In this document: piece by piece, positions 6,369-13,583 of the stretch
Layout of the letters: each line of letters begins with the position of its first letter
How positions within the stretch are numbered: position 1 is the first letter of the stretch
Origin: Paracoccaceae bacterium
Lineage (GTDB): Bacteria > Pseudomonadota > Alphaproteobacteria > Rhodobacterales > Rhodobacteraceae
Length of the DNA: 14,281 nt
NCBI GenBank assembly: GCA_013214715.1
Contig: JABSSB010000154.1
Location: 1-14,281, forward strand
Reading direction: 5' to 3'
Made by a program: the position numbers and the translations under genes
Notes under the pieces: generated by a model
Told to the model about the DNA's origin: nothing
The model's database searches: none
The model's input: the letters and a program-made list of their open reading frames with translations, nothing else

Positions 6369-8043
6369 CCCGATCACGCTGGCCGTTCTGGCCGGGCGCA
6401 TGGAACAGATCGCCGATGAGATGGACGCCACGCTGTTCCGCGCGGCCTTCAACCCGATCATCGCCGAGGCGCATGACGCCAGCCACGGGCTTTATAGCTC
6501 GGTCAATGGTGACACGCTGGTGCAGGGCAAATCCGGCCTGCCGATTTTCGTGGGCGTGATGGCGTTTGCCGTGAAGGCCGTGATCGACAAGGCCGCCGCC
6601 GATGGCGATCTGGAAGATGGCGATGTCTATATCTTCAACGATGCGCATCTCGGCGGCACGCATTTGTCGGATATGCGGCTGGTGCGACCCTATTTCCGCG
6701 ATGGCAAGCTGTTCTGCTATCTCGCATCGGTTGGCCATTGGCATGATGTGGGCGGCGCGGTGCCGGGCAATTACAACCCCGCTGCGCGGGATGCGTTTCA
6801 AGAAGCGTTTGTCCTGCCGCCCGTGAAGCTGGTGCGGGGCGGGGCGCTGCAAAACGATATCCTCGACATTCTGATGCGCAACACGCGTCTGCCGCAATCG
6901 GCTGAAGGCGATTTGAACGGGCAGCTTGGCGCGCTGGATCTGGGGGTCAAGCGGCTGGATGCGTTGTTGGATGAATATGGTCCTGAGACGGTGAAGGCCG
7001 CGTTGGATGCGCTGGGGGACAGGGCTGAAACGCTGATGCGCTCAGAGCTTGCGGCGCTGCCGGATGGGCGCTGGGAGGCCGAGGATTTTCTGGACAATGA
7101 CGGGATCACCGATACGCCACTGCCGATCCGCGTGGCGCTTGAGATCACGGGCGACCGGATGGTTCTCGATTTCACCGGCTCGGCCCCGGCGGTGGCAGGT
7201 CCGGTCAATATCGCCCTGCCGACCACGGTGGCCTGCGCCTATGTCGCGATCAAACATATCTTCCCCGATCTGCCCGCAAATGCCGGCGTGATGCGCCCGA
7301 TTGAGGTAAAAGTTCCAGACGGCTCGATGCTGTCGGCAGAATTTCCGGCCCCTACGGGCGGCTATACCGAAACCATCCTGCGCATGATCGATGTGATGTT
7401 TTCGGCCGCCGCTCAGGTCGCGCCGGATCGGGTTGTCGCCCATGCCTATGGCACGATCAATGCGCTGTCGATTGCAGGCCAACGCGGCGGCAAGCCCTGG
7501 GTGATGTTTTCGTTCTATGGCGGCGGGCATGGCGGGTCGTCTACCGGCGACGGGCTGAATCACGGCAACGCGCCAATTTCGACCGCCACGATTCCACCGA
7601 TGGAGATTTTGGAGGCCGCCTACCCGGTGGTTTTCCGGCAATGGGCGCTGCGCCCTGACAGCGCGGGCGCAGGCGCGCAGCGCGGCGGGCTGGGCGCTGT
7701 CTATGAGATTGAGTTGCTCGAGGAGGAGGCCACAGGGTTCCTCTTTGGAGAGCGGGGCCGGTTCCCGCCGCAGGGGGTCGCGGGGGGTGAGACTGCGGCG
7801 GTGAACCGGTTCTCGTATGAGCAGACCGATGGTTGGCATGAGCCGCCGATGGCATCGAAAATGCTGGGGATCTCATTGAAAAAAGGCCAGCGCGTGCGGC
7901 TGGAGACACCCGGCGGCGGCGGGTATGGCCCCGCGTCCGAGCGTGACCCGGCATTGGTCGCGCGGGATGTGGCGCAAGGCTATCTGAGCGCCGAGGCCGC
8001 AACCGAACACTATGGGGCCGCCTGGCAGGAGATCGCCCAATGA
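6355..8043 (+). CDS. hyuB: Hydantoinase B / oxoprolinase family subunit
   Basis: This 562-residue protein is the HyuB-type partner of the HyuA ATPase encoded next. Together such pairs open cyclic amides (hydantoins, 5-oxoproline, lactams) with ATP, and related pairs form ATP-dependent ketone carboxylases. Landmarks are DVYIFNDAHLGGTHLSDMRL (90-109), GHWHDVGG (127-134), GGGHGGSSTGDG (389-400) and the family-typical tail PGGGGYGPASERDPALVARD (519-538). Length is normal and the frame is intact. The start at 6355 (MQAIDPITL) has GGGAGA eight bases upstream and gives the usual DPITL N-terminus; an upstream ATG at 6334 has no such site. It overlaps the SnoaL-like gene by 14 bases and hyuA by ATGA. 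Gene order is B before A. Confidence 0.92.
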   Translation: MQAIDPITLAVLAGRMEQIADEMDATLFRAAFNPIIAEAHDASHGLYSSVNGDTLVQGKSGLPIFVGVMAFAVKAVIDKAAADGDLEDGDVYIFNDAHLGGTHLSDMRLVRPYFRDGKLFCYLASVGHWHDVGGAVPGNYNPAARDAFQEAFVLPPVKLVRGGALQNDILDILMRNTRLPQSAEGDLNGQLGALDLGVKRLDALLDEYGPETVKAALDALGDRAETLMRSELAALPDGRWEAEDFLDNDGITDTPLPIRVALEITGDRMVLDFTGSAPAVAGPVNIALPTTVACAYVAIKHIFPDLPANAGVMRPIEVKVPDGSMLSAEFPAPTGGYTETILRMIDVMFSAAAQVAPDRVVAHAYGTINALSIAGQRGGKPWVMFSFYGGGHGGSSTGDGLNHGNAPISTATIPPMEILEAAYPVVFRQWALRPDSAGAGAQRGGLGAVYEIELLEEEATGFLFGERGRFPPQGVAGGETAAVNRFSYEQTDGWHEPPMASKMLGISLKKGQRVRLETPGGGGYGPASERDPALVARDVAQGYLSAEAATEHYGAAWQEIAQ

Positions 8044-10100
8044 AGATGATTGGCGTTGATGTGGGCGGCACGTTCACGGATGTGTTCGTGCTGAATGAGT
8101 CCACCGGCACAGCCGAGGTCAACAAGGTACCGACCTCGCGCCCGGATCAATCGGGCGGCTTTCTCGACGGGATTGGCCAGCGCGTCCCGGACCTGTCTGA
8201 GGTCGGTGTCGTGGTGCATGGCACGACGGCGGGCACCAATGCGCTGCTCGAACGCAAGGGTGCGCGGATTGGGGTGATCACCAGCGCTGGCCTGCGCGAT
8301 GTGCTGGAAATGCGCCGTCGCGACCGGCCCCGCACCTGGGGGCTGCGTGGGAATTTCGACCCAGTTGTGCCGCGCGATCTGCGGCTGGAAGTGCCGGAGC
8401 GCACCTTGGCCGATGGGACAATCGACACGCCTGTCGATCTCGATGCCGTGCGCGCGGCGGCGCAGAGGCTTCTGGATCAGGGTTGTCTGGCGGTCGCGGT
8501 TCTTTTTGCCAATGCCTATGCCAACCCGGCCAACGAGGCCGCCGCGACCGAGGCGATCCGGGCGATCTGGCCGAATCCGCATGTGTCCTCTTCGGCAGAG
8601 ATCCTGCCGGAAATCCGGGAATTTGAGCGGTTTTCAACCACGGCGCTGAACGCCTATCTGCAACCCGAAGTCTCTGGCTATCTGGCCCGGCTCGACAGCG
8701 CGCTGCGTGAGGGCGGCTTTGGTGGGGAGTTCCTGATCGTCGGTTCCAACGGCGGAGTGATGGAGGCTGAAACGGCCGCCGATCGCCCGGTGCGCACGGC
8801 GCTCTCTGGCCCGGCGGCCGGCGTGATGGCGGCGGCTCATATCGCCACCTCGGCGGGCTTTCCCGATGTGATCACTGGCGATGTGGGCGGCACGTCTTTT
8901 GACGTCTCGTTGATCGCCGGGGGTGAATCGGTGCTGGCGCCGCAAACCTCGATCGATTTCGGCATGGTCGTGCGCGCCCCGATGATCGAGATTACAACGA
9001 TTGGCGCGGGCGGCGGGTCTATCGCCTGGGTCGACAAGGGCGGCTTGCTGAATATCGGGCCGGAAAGTGCGGGGTCGACCCCCGGTCCGGTCTGCTATCG
9101 GCAGGGCAATACCCGCCCGACCGTCACCGATGCCAATCTGGTGCTGGGGCGGATCGATGCGGATAATCCCATCGGCGGCAAGCTCGACCGATTGGATGTG
9201 GAGGCCGCGACGCAGGCCATCGCCACCCATGTTGGTGATCCGCTGGGGCTGGACCCGATCATGGCGGCCGAGGCGATTTTGCGCGTCGCCAATTCACGCA
9301 TGGCGGGCGCGATCCGGCTGGTCAGCATCGAACGTGGTCATGACCCGAAACGCTTTGCCTTCATGCCCTTTGGCGGGGGCGGGGCGCTGCATGCGGGTGC
9401 GATGCTGGCAGAGGTTGGCCTGGCCCGCGCGATTGTGCCGCGCTATCCCGGTGTGACCTCTGCTTTGGGCTGTGTGATTGCCGATATGCGCCATGATTTT
9501 GTGCAGACGATCAATGCGGCCACGCCCACGCTCGACGCCGCGGCGCTGGGCGGGGTGATGCAGGATCATCTGGATCGCGGCGCGGCGCTTTTGGCGGCAG
9601 CAGGCAGCGAGTTTGAGCGTCGCTCGCACGTTGTGGAGCTGGACATGGCCTATGCCGGGCAGACCCATACGGTGGCCGTGCCGTTGGAGGTCACGGTGCA
9701 GGGCGGGCATGTCATCGCGCCGGATCGCTGCCAGATCGACGCGGCTTTTGATGCGGCCTATCACGCCACCTATGGGCGCGTGTTGAAAACCGGGCTGCGG
9801 CGGGTGATCAACCTGCGCTCTGCCGTGATCGGGCACCGGCCCAAATTCGACCTGCGCGCGCTGGCACCAGAGGGCGGCACGATCGAGGCCGCACGCCGCG
9901 GCACGCGGCAGGTGCATTTCGGTGACAGCTGGTATGAAACCACGCTTTATGACCGGCTGAGCCTGCCTGTCGGTGCAGAGATTGACGGCCCCACGATCCT
10001 GACGCAACCGGACACGACCGTTCTGGTCGAACCGGGACTGACGGCGCGGGTGGATGACTTTGGCAACACGATCCTTGAGGCAAAAGCCAATGACATTTGA
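8040..10100 (+). CDS. hyuA: Hydantoinase A / oxoprolinase family ATPase subunit
   Basis: This 686-residue protein has the actin/hsp70-like ATPase fold of the HyuA family and would activate the amide or carbonyl of the substrate by phosphorylation. Nucleotide-binding elements are IGVDVGGTFTDVFV (4-17), VHGTTAGTNALLERKGA (59-75), LSGPAAG (255-261) and DVGGTSFDVS (281-290). These are followed by GAGGGSIAWVD (322-332) and FGGGGALHAGAM (444-455). Length fits HyuA. It overlaps hyuB by four bases (ATGA) and has AGGAG eight bases before its ATG; its end overlaps the next gene by 11 bases. N-methylhydantoinase, 5-oxoprolinase, caprolactamase or a carboxylase activity all remain possible from sequence alone. 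Confidence 0.93.
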   Translation: MKMIGVDVGGTFTDVFVLNESTGTAEVNKVPTSRPDQSGGFLDGIGQRVPDLSEVGVVVHGTTAGTNALLERKGARIGVITSAGLRDVLEMRRRDRPRTWGLRGNFDPVVPRDLRLEVPERTLADGTIDTPVDLDAVRAAAQRLLDQGCLAVAVLFANAYANPANEAAATEAIRAIWPNPHVSSSAEILPEIREFERFSTTALNAYLQPEVSGYLARLDSALREGGFGGEFLIVGSNGGVMEAETAADRPVRTALSGPAAGVMAAAHIATSAGFPDVITGDVGGTSFDVSLIAGGESVLAPQTSIDFGMVVRAPMIEITTIGAGGGSIAWVDKGGLLNIGPESAGSTPGPVCYRQGNTRPTVTDANLVLGRIDADNPIGGKLDRLDVEAATQAIATHVGDPLGLDPIMAAEAILRVANSRMAGAIRLVSIERGHDPKRFAFMPFGGGGALHAGAMLAEVGLARAIVPRYPGVTSALGCVIADMRHDFVQTINAATPTLDAAALGGVMQDHLDRGAALLAAAGSEFERRSHVVELDMAYAGQTHTVAVPLEVTVQGGHVIAPDRCQIDAAFDAAYHATYGRVLKTGLRRVINLRSAVIGHRPKFDLRALAPEGGTIEAARRGTRQVHFGDSWYETTLYDRLSLPVGAEIDGPTILTQPDTTVLVEPGLTARVDDFGNTILEAKANDI

Positions 10101-10689
10101 TCCCGCGCGCAGCGCGCTTTTGACGATTGATTTGCAAAATGACTTTTTGCACCCCGATGGGGCCTATGGCCGCGCCGGGCAAACTGCCGAGGCCATCGCG
10201 GCGCTGCCTGCGCGCATCGCGCCGCTGGCCGCGGCTCTGCGGGCCAAAGGCGGTACTTATATCTCGGCCCAGTTCACGCTGGTCCCCGGACCGGGCGGGG
10301 CGCCTTTGATTGCGCCGCATCTCAAAAAACTGCGCCCCTTTCTGGGCAAGGGCGATTTCGCGCCGGGGGCCTGGGGGCATGGGCTGGTCGATGACCTGGC
10401 CCCGGCGGATTACACGGTCGAGAAAGTCGCTTATTCCGCGCTGTATCAAACACGGCTCGAATACATCCTGCGCGCGCTTGAGATCGACACGCTGATCGTC
10501 GGCGGGATCGTGACCAATGGAGGCGTGGCCTCGACCGTGCGGGATGCACATCTACGTAATATTCACACCATCTTGCTGAGCGATGGCAGCGCGGCCTTCA
10601 AGGGTGAGGTGCATGAGGCAACGCTGGTCTCGCTTGGCTCGGTCACGCCGCAGATGACGTGCGCGCAGATGCTGGAGGCGCTGACATGA
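10090..10689 (+). CDS. Isochorismatase-fold hydrolase lacking the catalytic cysteine
   Basis: This 199-residue protein has the isochorismatase/cysteine-hydrolase fold. Two members of the usual catalytic triad are visible: Asp14 in LLTIDLQNDF and Lys112 in VEKVAYSALYQTRLE. The loop that normally carries the nucleophile, pattern GxxTxxCVxxTxRDA, reads GIVTNGGVASTVRDA (139-153), placing Gly145 where amidases such as N-carbamoylsarcosine hydrolase have Cys. True isochorismatases (EntB, PhzD) also have Gly there and cleave a vinyl ether without a covalent intermediate. So this enzyme may not be a simple amidase. The start at 10090 (MTFDPARSALLTID) has GAGG nine bases upstream and overlaps hyuA by 11 bases. 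A longer frame from 10054 adds a tail not seen in the family. It overlaps the lyase gene by ATGA. The substrate is unknown. Confidence 0.85.
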   Translation: MTFDPARSALLTIDLQNDFLHPDGAYGRAGQTAEAIAALPARIAPLAAALRAKGGTYISAQFTLVPGPGGAPLIAPHLKKLRPFLGKGDFAPGAWGHGLVDDLAPADYTVEKVAYSALYQTRLEYILRALEIDTLIVGGIVTNGGVASTVRDAHLRNIHTILLSDGSAAFKGEVHEATLVSLGSVTPQMTCAQMLEALT

Positions 10690-11555
10690 CCCTCAAGGCA
10701 CGATTGCAAGACGACAAGATTCTTGTCGCGCCAGGCGTTTATGACGCGCTGACGGCGGCGATGGCGACGGAGGCAGGGTTCGAAGCGCTCTATCTTTCGG
10801 GCGCGGCTGTGGCCTATACCCGTCTGGGGCGGCCGGATATCGGGCTGACCTCAGTCAGTGAGATGACCGATACGCTGGCCCTGATCCGCGACCGGGTGGA
10901 CGTGCCGGTGATCATTGATGCCGACACAGGCTTTGGCAATGCGCTGAACGCGCAGCGCACAATGCGGATGTATGAGCGTGCAGGCGCCAACGCGTTGCAG
11001 ATCGAAGACCAGACCTCTCCCAAGCGCTGTGGGCATCTGGCGGATAAATCCCTGATCCCTCAGGCTGAAATGGCCGGAAAGATTGCGGCGATGGCAGATG
11101 CTCGCGCCAGCGATGACACGCTGATCGTGGCACGGACGGATGCGATTGCGGTCGAAGGGCTGAACGCCGCGCTGGACCGGGCGGACGCTTATCTTGAGGC
11201 AGGAGCCGATGTCTTGTTCGTCGAAGCCCCGCGCAGCGCCGAAGAAATGGCGGCGGTCACGGAGCAATTCGCCGGGCGGGTGCCGCTGTTGGCGAATATG
11301 GTTGAAGGGGGCGAAACGCCGATCCAGACCGCGGATGATCTGGAGGCGCGTGGCTTTTCTGTGGTGATTTTCCCCGGTGGGATCGTGCGCGCGTTGGCGC
11401 GCATGGCCGATGCCTATTACCGGTCGCTTTTTGAAAACGGTTCGAACCGGCCCTTCAAGGATCAGATGTTCGACTTCAATGGGCTGAACGCGCGGCTCGG
11501 CACCGATGAGATGCTGGCGCTGGGCAAGAAATATTCCGGCGAGAGCGGGTCATGA
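10686..11555 (+). CDS. Isocitrate lyase/PEP mutase superfamily lyase (methylisocitrate- or dimethylmalate-lyase-like)
   Basis: This 289-residue enzyme belongs to the isocitrate lyase/PEP mutase superfamily and most resembles the C-C lyases. The metal-binding stretch VIIDADTGFGN (75-85, Asp78 and Asp80), IEDQ (106-109), the gating-loop motif PKRCGH with catalytic Cys115 (112-117) and ARTDA (149-153) all match PrpB-type enzymes. PEP mutases instead carry EDKxxPKxN, so a phosphonate role is unlikely. Members split 2-hydroxy-dicarboxylates into pyruvate or glyoxylate plus another acid. The start at 10686 has GGAGG seven bases upstream. It overlaps both neighbours by ATGA. Its pairing with a LeuCD-like dehydratase in the opposite arm recalls the DmdAB-Dml step pair of nicotinate fermentation. 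Methylisocitrate, dimethylmalate, citramalate-like or oxaloacetate substrates remain open. Confidence 0.88.
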   Translation: MTLKARLQDDKILVAPGVYDALTAAMATEAGFEALYLSGAAVAYTRLGRPDIGLTSVSEMTDTLALIRDRVDVPVIIDADTGFGNALNAQRTMRMYERAGANALQIEDQTSPKRCGHLADKSLIPQAEMAGKIAAMADARASDDTLIVARTDAIAVEGLNAALDRADAYLEAGADVLFVEAPRSAEEMAAVTEQFAGRVPLLANMVEGGETPIQTADDLEARGFSVVIFPGGIVRALARMADAYYRSLFENGSNRPFKDQMFDFNGLNARLGTDEMLALGKKYSGESGS

Positions 11556-12910
11556 TCGCCGCACGCGCGGCCGGGGATTTCCCGGTTGCCGTCGACACGC
11601 TCATCATCGGGGCGGGCGCCTGCGGGTTGGTGGCGGCGCTGGCGGCGCAAGAGGCCGGGCAAGAGGTTCTGGTGATCGAGGCGGATGCCGTTCCGGCGGG
11701 CTCTACCGCGCTGTCGGCGGGATTGATCCCGGCTGCGGGTACGCGCTGTCAGGCAGAGGCCGGGATCGTGGATGATGCCACGTTGTTTGCGGCGGATATT
11801 CAGGCCAAAGCCAAAGGCGAAAACGATCCCGACCTTGTTGCGGCTTTGGCCGAAGGGGCGGGTCCGGTGGTGGATTGGCTGGCTGCGCGCTATGGGCTGG
11901 CGTTTTCGGTGGTGCATGATTTCGACTATCCCGGTCACGCACGGCGACGGATGCACGGGCTGCCCAGCCGCGCGGGGCGCGAATTGGTCGACGCGCTGCG
12001 TGCTGCGGTCGAGGCGCAGGGGGTCGACATCATCACAGGCCTGCGGGCCGAAACGCTCTTTACCGAAGGCGACCGGATCACCGGGATCGCAGCGCGCAGC
12101 GCGGATGGGACCGAAGAGCTGTTGGGCTGCACCCGTCTGATCCTTGCCTGCAATGGCTTTGGCGGGAACCGGGACATGGTGCAGCAGAACATGCCCGACA
12201 TCGCGGGCGCGCTTTGGTTTGGCCATGATGGCAACCGCGGCGAGGCGGTGCTCTGGGGCGCAGAACTGGGCGCGGGCACGCGGCATCTGGGGGCCTATCA
12301 GGGACACGGCAATGTCGCGCATCCGCATGGCATCCTGATCTCATGGGCGGTGATCACCGAAGGCGGCGTGCAGGTGAACGCGGAGGGCCATCGGTTCTGG
12401 GACGAAAGTCAGGGCTATTCCGAGGCGGCCCGGCATGTTCTGGCGCAGCCGGGCGGGGTGGCGTGGGCGATCTTTGACAGCCGCATCGCGGGCATCGCGC
12501 GCCAGTTCGAAGATTTCCGCAATGCCGAAGCGCAAGGCGCGATCAAATCCGCCGAGAGCATCGCGGAACTGGCACAGATTTGCGATTTGCCTTTGGCTGC
12601 GCTGGAGCGGAGCCTGACGACCATCACTCCGGGCACGCCCGACGCGTTTGGCCGGGTGTTCGGCCCAACGCCTTTGGCCGCACCCTATTGCGCGGTGCGG
12701 GTGACGGGGGCTTTGTTTCACACGCAGGGCGGATTGGATGTGACGCCGCAGGGGCAGGTGCGCAAAGCTGATGGCAGACTGTTTCCGAACCTATATGCCG
12801 CCGGTGGCGCGGCGGTGGGCGTGTCAGGCAAAGGCGATAGCGGCTATCTGTCCGGCAATGGTCTGCTGTCAGCGGTGGTGCTGGGGCGTGCGGCGGGGAT
12901 GGCGGGCTGA
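11552..12910 (+). CDS. FAD-dependent oxidoreductase, fumarate reductase/tricarballylate dehydrogenase type
   Basis: This 452-residue flavoprotein belongs to the fumarate reductase/succinate dehydrogenase/3-ketosteroid dehydrogenase (FAD_binding_2) family. It has the N-terminal dinucleotide fold GAGACG (20-25) with Glu43 for the ribose. LACNGFGGN (198-206), FHTQGGLDV (389-397), LYAAGGAAVG (414-423) and GYLSGNGLLSAVVLGR (431-446) follow. It lacks a signal peptide, heme motif or FMN domain, so it is a compact cytoplasmic form. His390 matches a substrate-binding histidine of fumarate reductases. The catalytic-region arginine before the LxGN motif appears to be Tyr432 here. The likely chemistry is making or reducing a C=C next to a carboxylate, as in tricarballylate dehydrogenase (TcuA). 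It is the last gene of the right arm and starts inside the lyase stop (ATGA). The electron acceptor is not evident. Confidence 0.85.
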   Translation: MIAARAAGDFPVAVDTLIIGAGACGLVAALAAQEAGQEVLVIEADAVPAGSTALSAGLIPAAGTRCQAEAGIVDDATLFAADIQAKAKGENDPDLVAALAEGAGPVVDWLAARYGLAFSVVHDFDYPGHARRRMHGLPSRAGRELVDALRAAVEAQGVDIITGLRAETLFTEGDRITGIAARSADGTEELLGCTRLILACNGFGGNRDMVQQNMPDIAGALWFGHDGNRGEAVLWGAELGAGTRHLGAYQGHGNVAHPHGILISWAVITEGGVQVNAEGHRFWDESQGYSEAARHVLAQPGGVAWAIFDSRIAGIARQFEDFRNAEAQGAIKSAESIAELAQICDLPLAALERSLTTITPGTPDAFGRVFGPTPLAAPYCAVRVTGALFHTQGGLDVTPQGQVRKADGRLFPNLYAAGGAAVGVSGKGDSGYLSGNGLLSAVVLGRAAGMAG

Positions 12911-12920
12911 AAGCCGCCGA

Positions 12921-13406
12921 TCACTTCTTGTAGATGAACACCCGCCCCGGCACGGCATCGTCGGGCAGCGGCTGTTCCTCCAGCGCGTCAAAATACATCC
13001 GGTCCGAACTGACCATCAGCCCGCCGGGTGCCAGCAGCGGCTCGACCAGCGGAGAGATCATCCGCGCGAAGGCGTCGTTCTTTTCAAGGCTATGCCCGCC
13101 CAGATCGGCGTGGATCAGCGAGACGGTGGGTCCAAAGCGCGTGAGCGCCTCGGGCAAAGTGTCGCGCACATCGCCAAGGATCAGCTGCCCCTCCGGCGGG
13201 GTCGAATCCGGATGCGAGGCGACGGCGCGTTCAAATACAAAGACATCTCGTCCGGTCACGTGATGGGCGATGTGATGATAGGTGCGGCCATTGCCCAGCC
13301 CCAATTCGAAAACCGGGCCGGGCAGTTGCGCCGTGGCCGCAATGGCGTGATCAAGGCAGGCGCGTTGCGACACCATGCGGTTTATGAATATATCCAGACG
13401 CGTCAT
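12921..13406 (-). CDS. Class I SAM-dependent methyltransferase-like protein
   Basis: This 161-residue protein has a SAM-binding motif I, FELGLGNGRTY (33-43), then VFVFER (55-60) at the expected end of strand 2, ILGDVRDTL (76-84) and SLIHADLGGH (96-105). A C-terminal APGGLMVSSDRMYFD (126-140) follows. It resembles the small S-adenosylmethionine methyltransferase family found in alphaproteobacteria (Methyltransf_17 type); the target molecule is unknown. It ends only 10 bases from the FAD gene's stop and runs convergently, with no terminator between them. It is probably not part of the catabolic locus. The ATG at 13406 gives an intact N-terminus, but the upstream AAAGG is a weak ribosome-binding site. 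Confidence 0.78.
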   Translation of the reverse strand: MTRLDIFINRMVSQRACLDHAIAATAQLPGPVFELGLGNGRTYHHIAHHVTGRDVFVFERAVASHPDSTPPEGQLILGDVRDTLPEALTRFGPTVSLIHADLGGHSLEKNDAFARMISPLVEPLLAPGGLMVSSDRMYFDALEEQPLPDDAVPGRVFIYKK

Positions 13407-13583
13407 GCCAAAGCCTTTTCGTTCCCTCTGCGCGGCCGTGATGCCAGAGAGTTGCGCCTTTGGGTAGATCAGATGATGAATTCCGCCTGAGTTTGCAGAG
13501 GATTGAACGCCTCGGCTGTAGACGCGAGCGCGATTGCCGTCCTATGATCTGTGCGATGTGGTTGGAGCCCGGAAGTTAACGAC
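13407..13583. promoter_or_regulatory. Divergent gap between methyltransferase and ABC ATPase, with a candidate plus-strand promoter
   Basis: This 177-base gap separates divergent genes and should hold both promoters. On the plus strand TATGAT (13543-13548) is a good -10 box. TAGACG (13519-13524), 18 bases upstream, is a mediocre -35 box. Transcription from there would give a leader of roughly 30 bases before the GTG at 13584. No clear promoter was seen for the methyltransferase, and no operator-like repeat or short gene was found. Confidence 0.4.

Noticed and set aside
8010..9230. Long antisense and alternative-frame open frames across hyuA and similar ones throughout the window
   Set aside because: They lie opposite or out of frame with genes carrying clear family motifs and are Arg/Pro/His-rich, as expected for shadow frames in GC-rich DNA.
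6355..10689. Creatinine/N-methylhydantoin pathway (HyuAB plus N-carbamoylsarcosine amidohydrolase)
   Set aside because: The would-be amidohydrolase lacks the catalytic Cys, and no creatinine deaminase or sarcosine oxidase is nearby.
10686..11555. Phosphonate biosynthesis by PEP mutase or carboxyphosphonate phosphorylmutase
   Set aside because: The sequence has the lyase motif PKRCGH, not the mutase EDKxxPKxN motif, and no phosphonopyruvate decarboxylase is present.
12771..13490. A 239-codon plus-strand frame spanning the FAD gene end and the methyltransferase
   Set aside because: It overlaps two genes with clear motifs on other frames and has no domain-like sequence; it is a shadow of both.
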